DNA from: Dillenia suffruticosa
Lineage: Eukaryota > Streptophyta > Magnoliopsida > Dilleniales > Dilleniaceae
Length of the DNA stretch: 64,000 bases
Assembly (NCBI GenBank): GCA_033439265.1
Contig: JAVTVX010000020.1
Coordinates: forward strand, 12,852,001 to 12,916,000
Direction of reading: 5' to 3'
Part shown: positions 62,850 through 64,000 of the stretch, piece by piece
Position numbering within the stretch: the first letter of the stretch is position 1
Layout of the letters: every line of letters starts with the position of its first letter
The notes under the pieces: model-generated
Database searches by the model: none
What the model was told of the DNA's origin: nothing
What the model saw: only the letters and a program-made list of their open reading frames with translations
Program-made: the position numbers and the translations under genes

Positions 62850-63345
62850 ATGCATCATTGCGTACACTTACCAGCGGGACTGCTATTTGCAAAGGTAGTG
62901 CCGAATACAGTGTCAGTAGAGTTTGATAAATTGGTATCGAGGTCTGATGTGGTTCTGATACAGCGATCCTTAATAGACGGGTGGCATAGTAATTGGTCAG
63001 CCTCTAAGACAGGTTTCGCTAATATGCTCCATTAATGCTAGGTGAATGAAATGGTTGTGATGTTCCTATAGTCGACATCTGTTGTGGAACGAAATTATCT
63101 AGAGTTGGGTTAGTCACGGGAGGTATGTATGGCAATCCTCTATTACTTTGGGGGGTTTGGAGGCTTCTTGGCCTCCATGTGTGTGGGATGTGATGATACA
63201 TAGTCTAAATTATGTGGGGCCCAAACTTATCAAGCGCGTGGCTAGTCAACAGATCTTGTCGGCACTTGCCGACCGCTCCTCTCTCGGTAGCCAACTATCG
63301 GCACTTCAACTGTCGAACCCTAGATTTTCTCGGTGTTCGATATAA
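62850..63345. other. Unassigned GC-richer block
   Basis: This part is richer in GC than its surroundings. The minus strand holds a 60-codon open piece (63201-63019) with NRGLPYIPPVTNPTLDNFVP, rich in Pro, Ser and Thr, which I do not recognise. Plus-strand frames look like chance. Part of it may be the U3 region of the Tat-type LTR that follows. Confidence 0.3.
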
Positions 63346-63539
63346 ATTATTTGATTTGCTAAGAAAATATTCGCTCTCCCTAAAAAGATAGAGAGAACTT
63401 GACGTAAATGGAAAGGAAATCTACAACTGTAACTAATAAGGAAAATAATCTCCATAATGATCTGAACTTTCCAAACGGATAAGATTTTACAACTTTTTCC
63501 TACAATCTGATTCCCCAAAATGTCGGGATACTCTCACAA

Positions 63540-64000
63540 GAAAAAAGATATATAAGTTTTAATGTGTCTATCGTCCAGGTAAGTCTTCTTGACCCACACA
63601 AAGCACACAAAGCATACAGAGCTCTCTCGCTCTCTTTTTCTTTCGATATTAGTTTATTTCCTTTTGAAAACCGCTCTCTAAGTTACGTATCAGAGCCTAC
63701 CCCACTGAAGCACCCTCCGGTGGTCTTTTTGCAGGTCTCTTTGATCGAGATCACTAAATGGCCAATTCATCCCGTTCGAGTTAACAAAACCATTATCTAT
63801 AGAGTTAAATCCACCTACTACAGATTGGCGTTGTCTATGGAAACAGACTAATTTTCTGATCAAATTAGCCCTTACTACTATCTTATTCTTTCCATCATGA
63901 TATCAATCAAAAGAAAAAAGCCAATAATTGGTTTCAATTGTGACGATTTGACTGGAGTTGATATCTACCGAAACGATATGCAAATCATCATTGTAAGAAT
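63540..64000 (+). mobile_element. Tat-type Ty3 element, 5' LTR end and start of internal part, cut by window edge
   Basis: A TATA-like word (GATATATAAG, about 63546) lies in what I read as a 5' LTR ending ACTACTACA at 63822. The next bases, GATTGGCGTTGTCTATGG, resemble the Tat-group primer site (GATTGGCGCCGTCTGTGG). About 100 bp later a reading frame near 63925-64000 gives FNCDDLTGVDIYRNDMQIII, like the stretch before the protease in Tat elements, so gag is absent. The LTR start is not defined. Broken; it continues past the window. Confidence 0.5.

Overview
The window is nuclear DNA of a flowering plant, AT-rich and heavily loaded with transposons. Three host loci show this: a sphingolipid-synthesis gene with plant-type exons, a plastid-type GNAT acetyltransferase, and a subgroup-4 R2R3-MYB. 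Plant Ty1/copia, Athila-like and Tat-like Ty3 elements, tRNA-derived SINEs and a plant L1-type LINE agree. I cannot name the species. All exon models are mine, from splice signals and family alignment recalled from memory.

Layout. 1-5.2 kb: AT-rich DNA, an unrecognised coding-like remnant and a small Ty3 fossil. 5.3-18.15 kb (+): a 12-exon copy of LCB1 (serine palmitoyltransferase subunit 1). It keeps its exon/intron structure but has lost a splice acceptor, has frameshifts and a TAG, and carries a SINE inside exon 7, so I call it an unprocessed pseudogene. Its introns hold a second SINE, an exon-like insert, a tandem duplication, an eight-fold degenerate repeat and a LINE 3' end. 19.0-20.23 kb (+): an intact four-exon GNAT gene of 299 codons. 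20.5-27.8 kb: a copia fossil on the minus strand with both LTRs and a clean 5-bp target duplication. 28.4-46.7 kb: a three-level nest, in which a forward copia of the same family is split by a minus-strand Ty3 element, whose 3' LTR is split by an Athila-like element showing gag and protease but no reverse transcriptase. 46.7-51.3 kb: intergenic DNA with SINEs and microsatellites. 51.36-52.35 kb (-): an intact three-exon R2R3-MYB of 267 residues with C1, EAR and zinc-finger-like C-terminal motifs, probably a repressor of phenylpropanoid genes. 54.4-61.65 kb: a minus-strand Tat-type Ty3 element with gag and protease at one end, an antisense coding region at the other and a 26/52-bp minisatellite between. 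61.7-64.0 kb: AT-rich DNA, gag-like debris and the start of another Tat-type element that runs off the edge.

The three host loci are not an operon-like set and I see no functional link between them. The most notable signals are a short (~93 nt) SINE family with three copies here, one of them inside an exon; the Tat element with its antisense ORF and 26/52-bp minisatellite; and the nest containing a gag-protease-only Athila relative. I found no clearly new cellular system.
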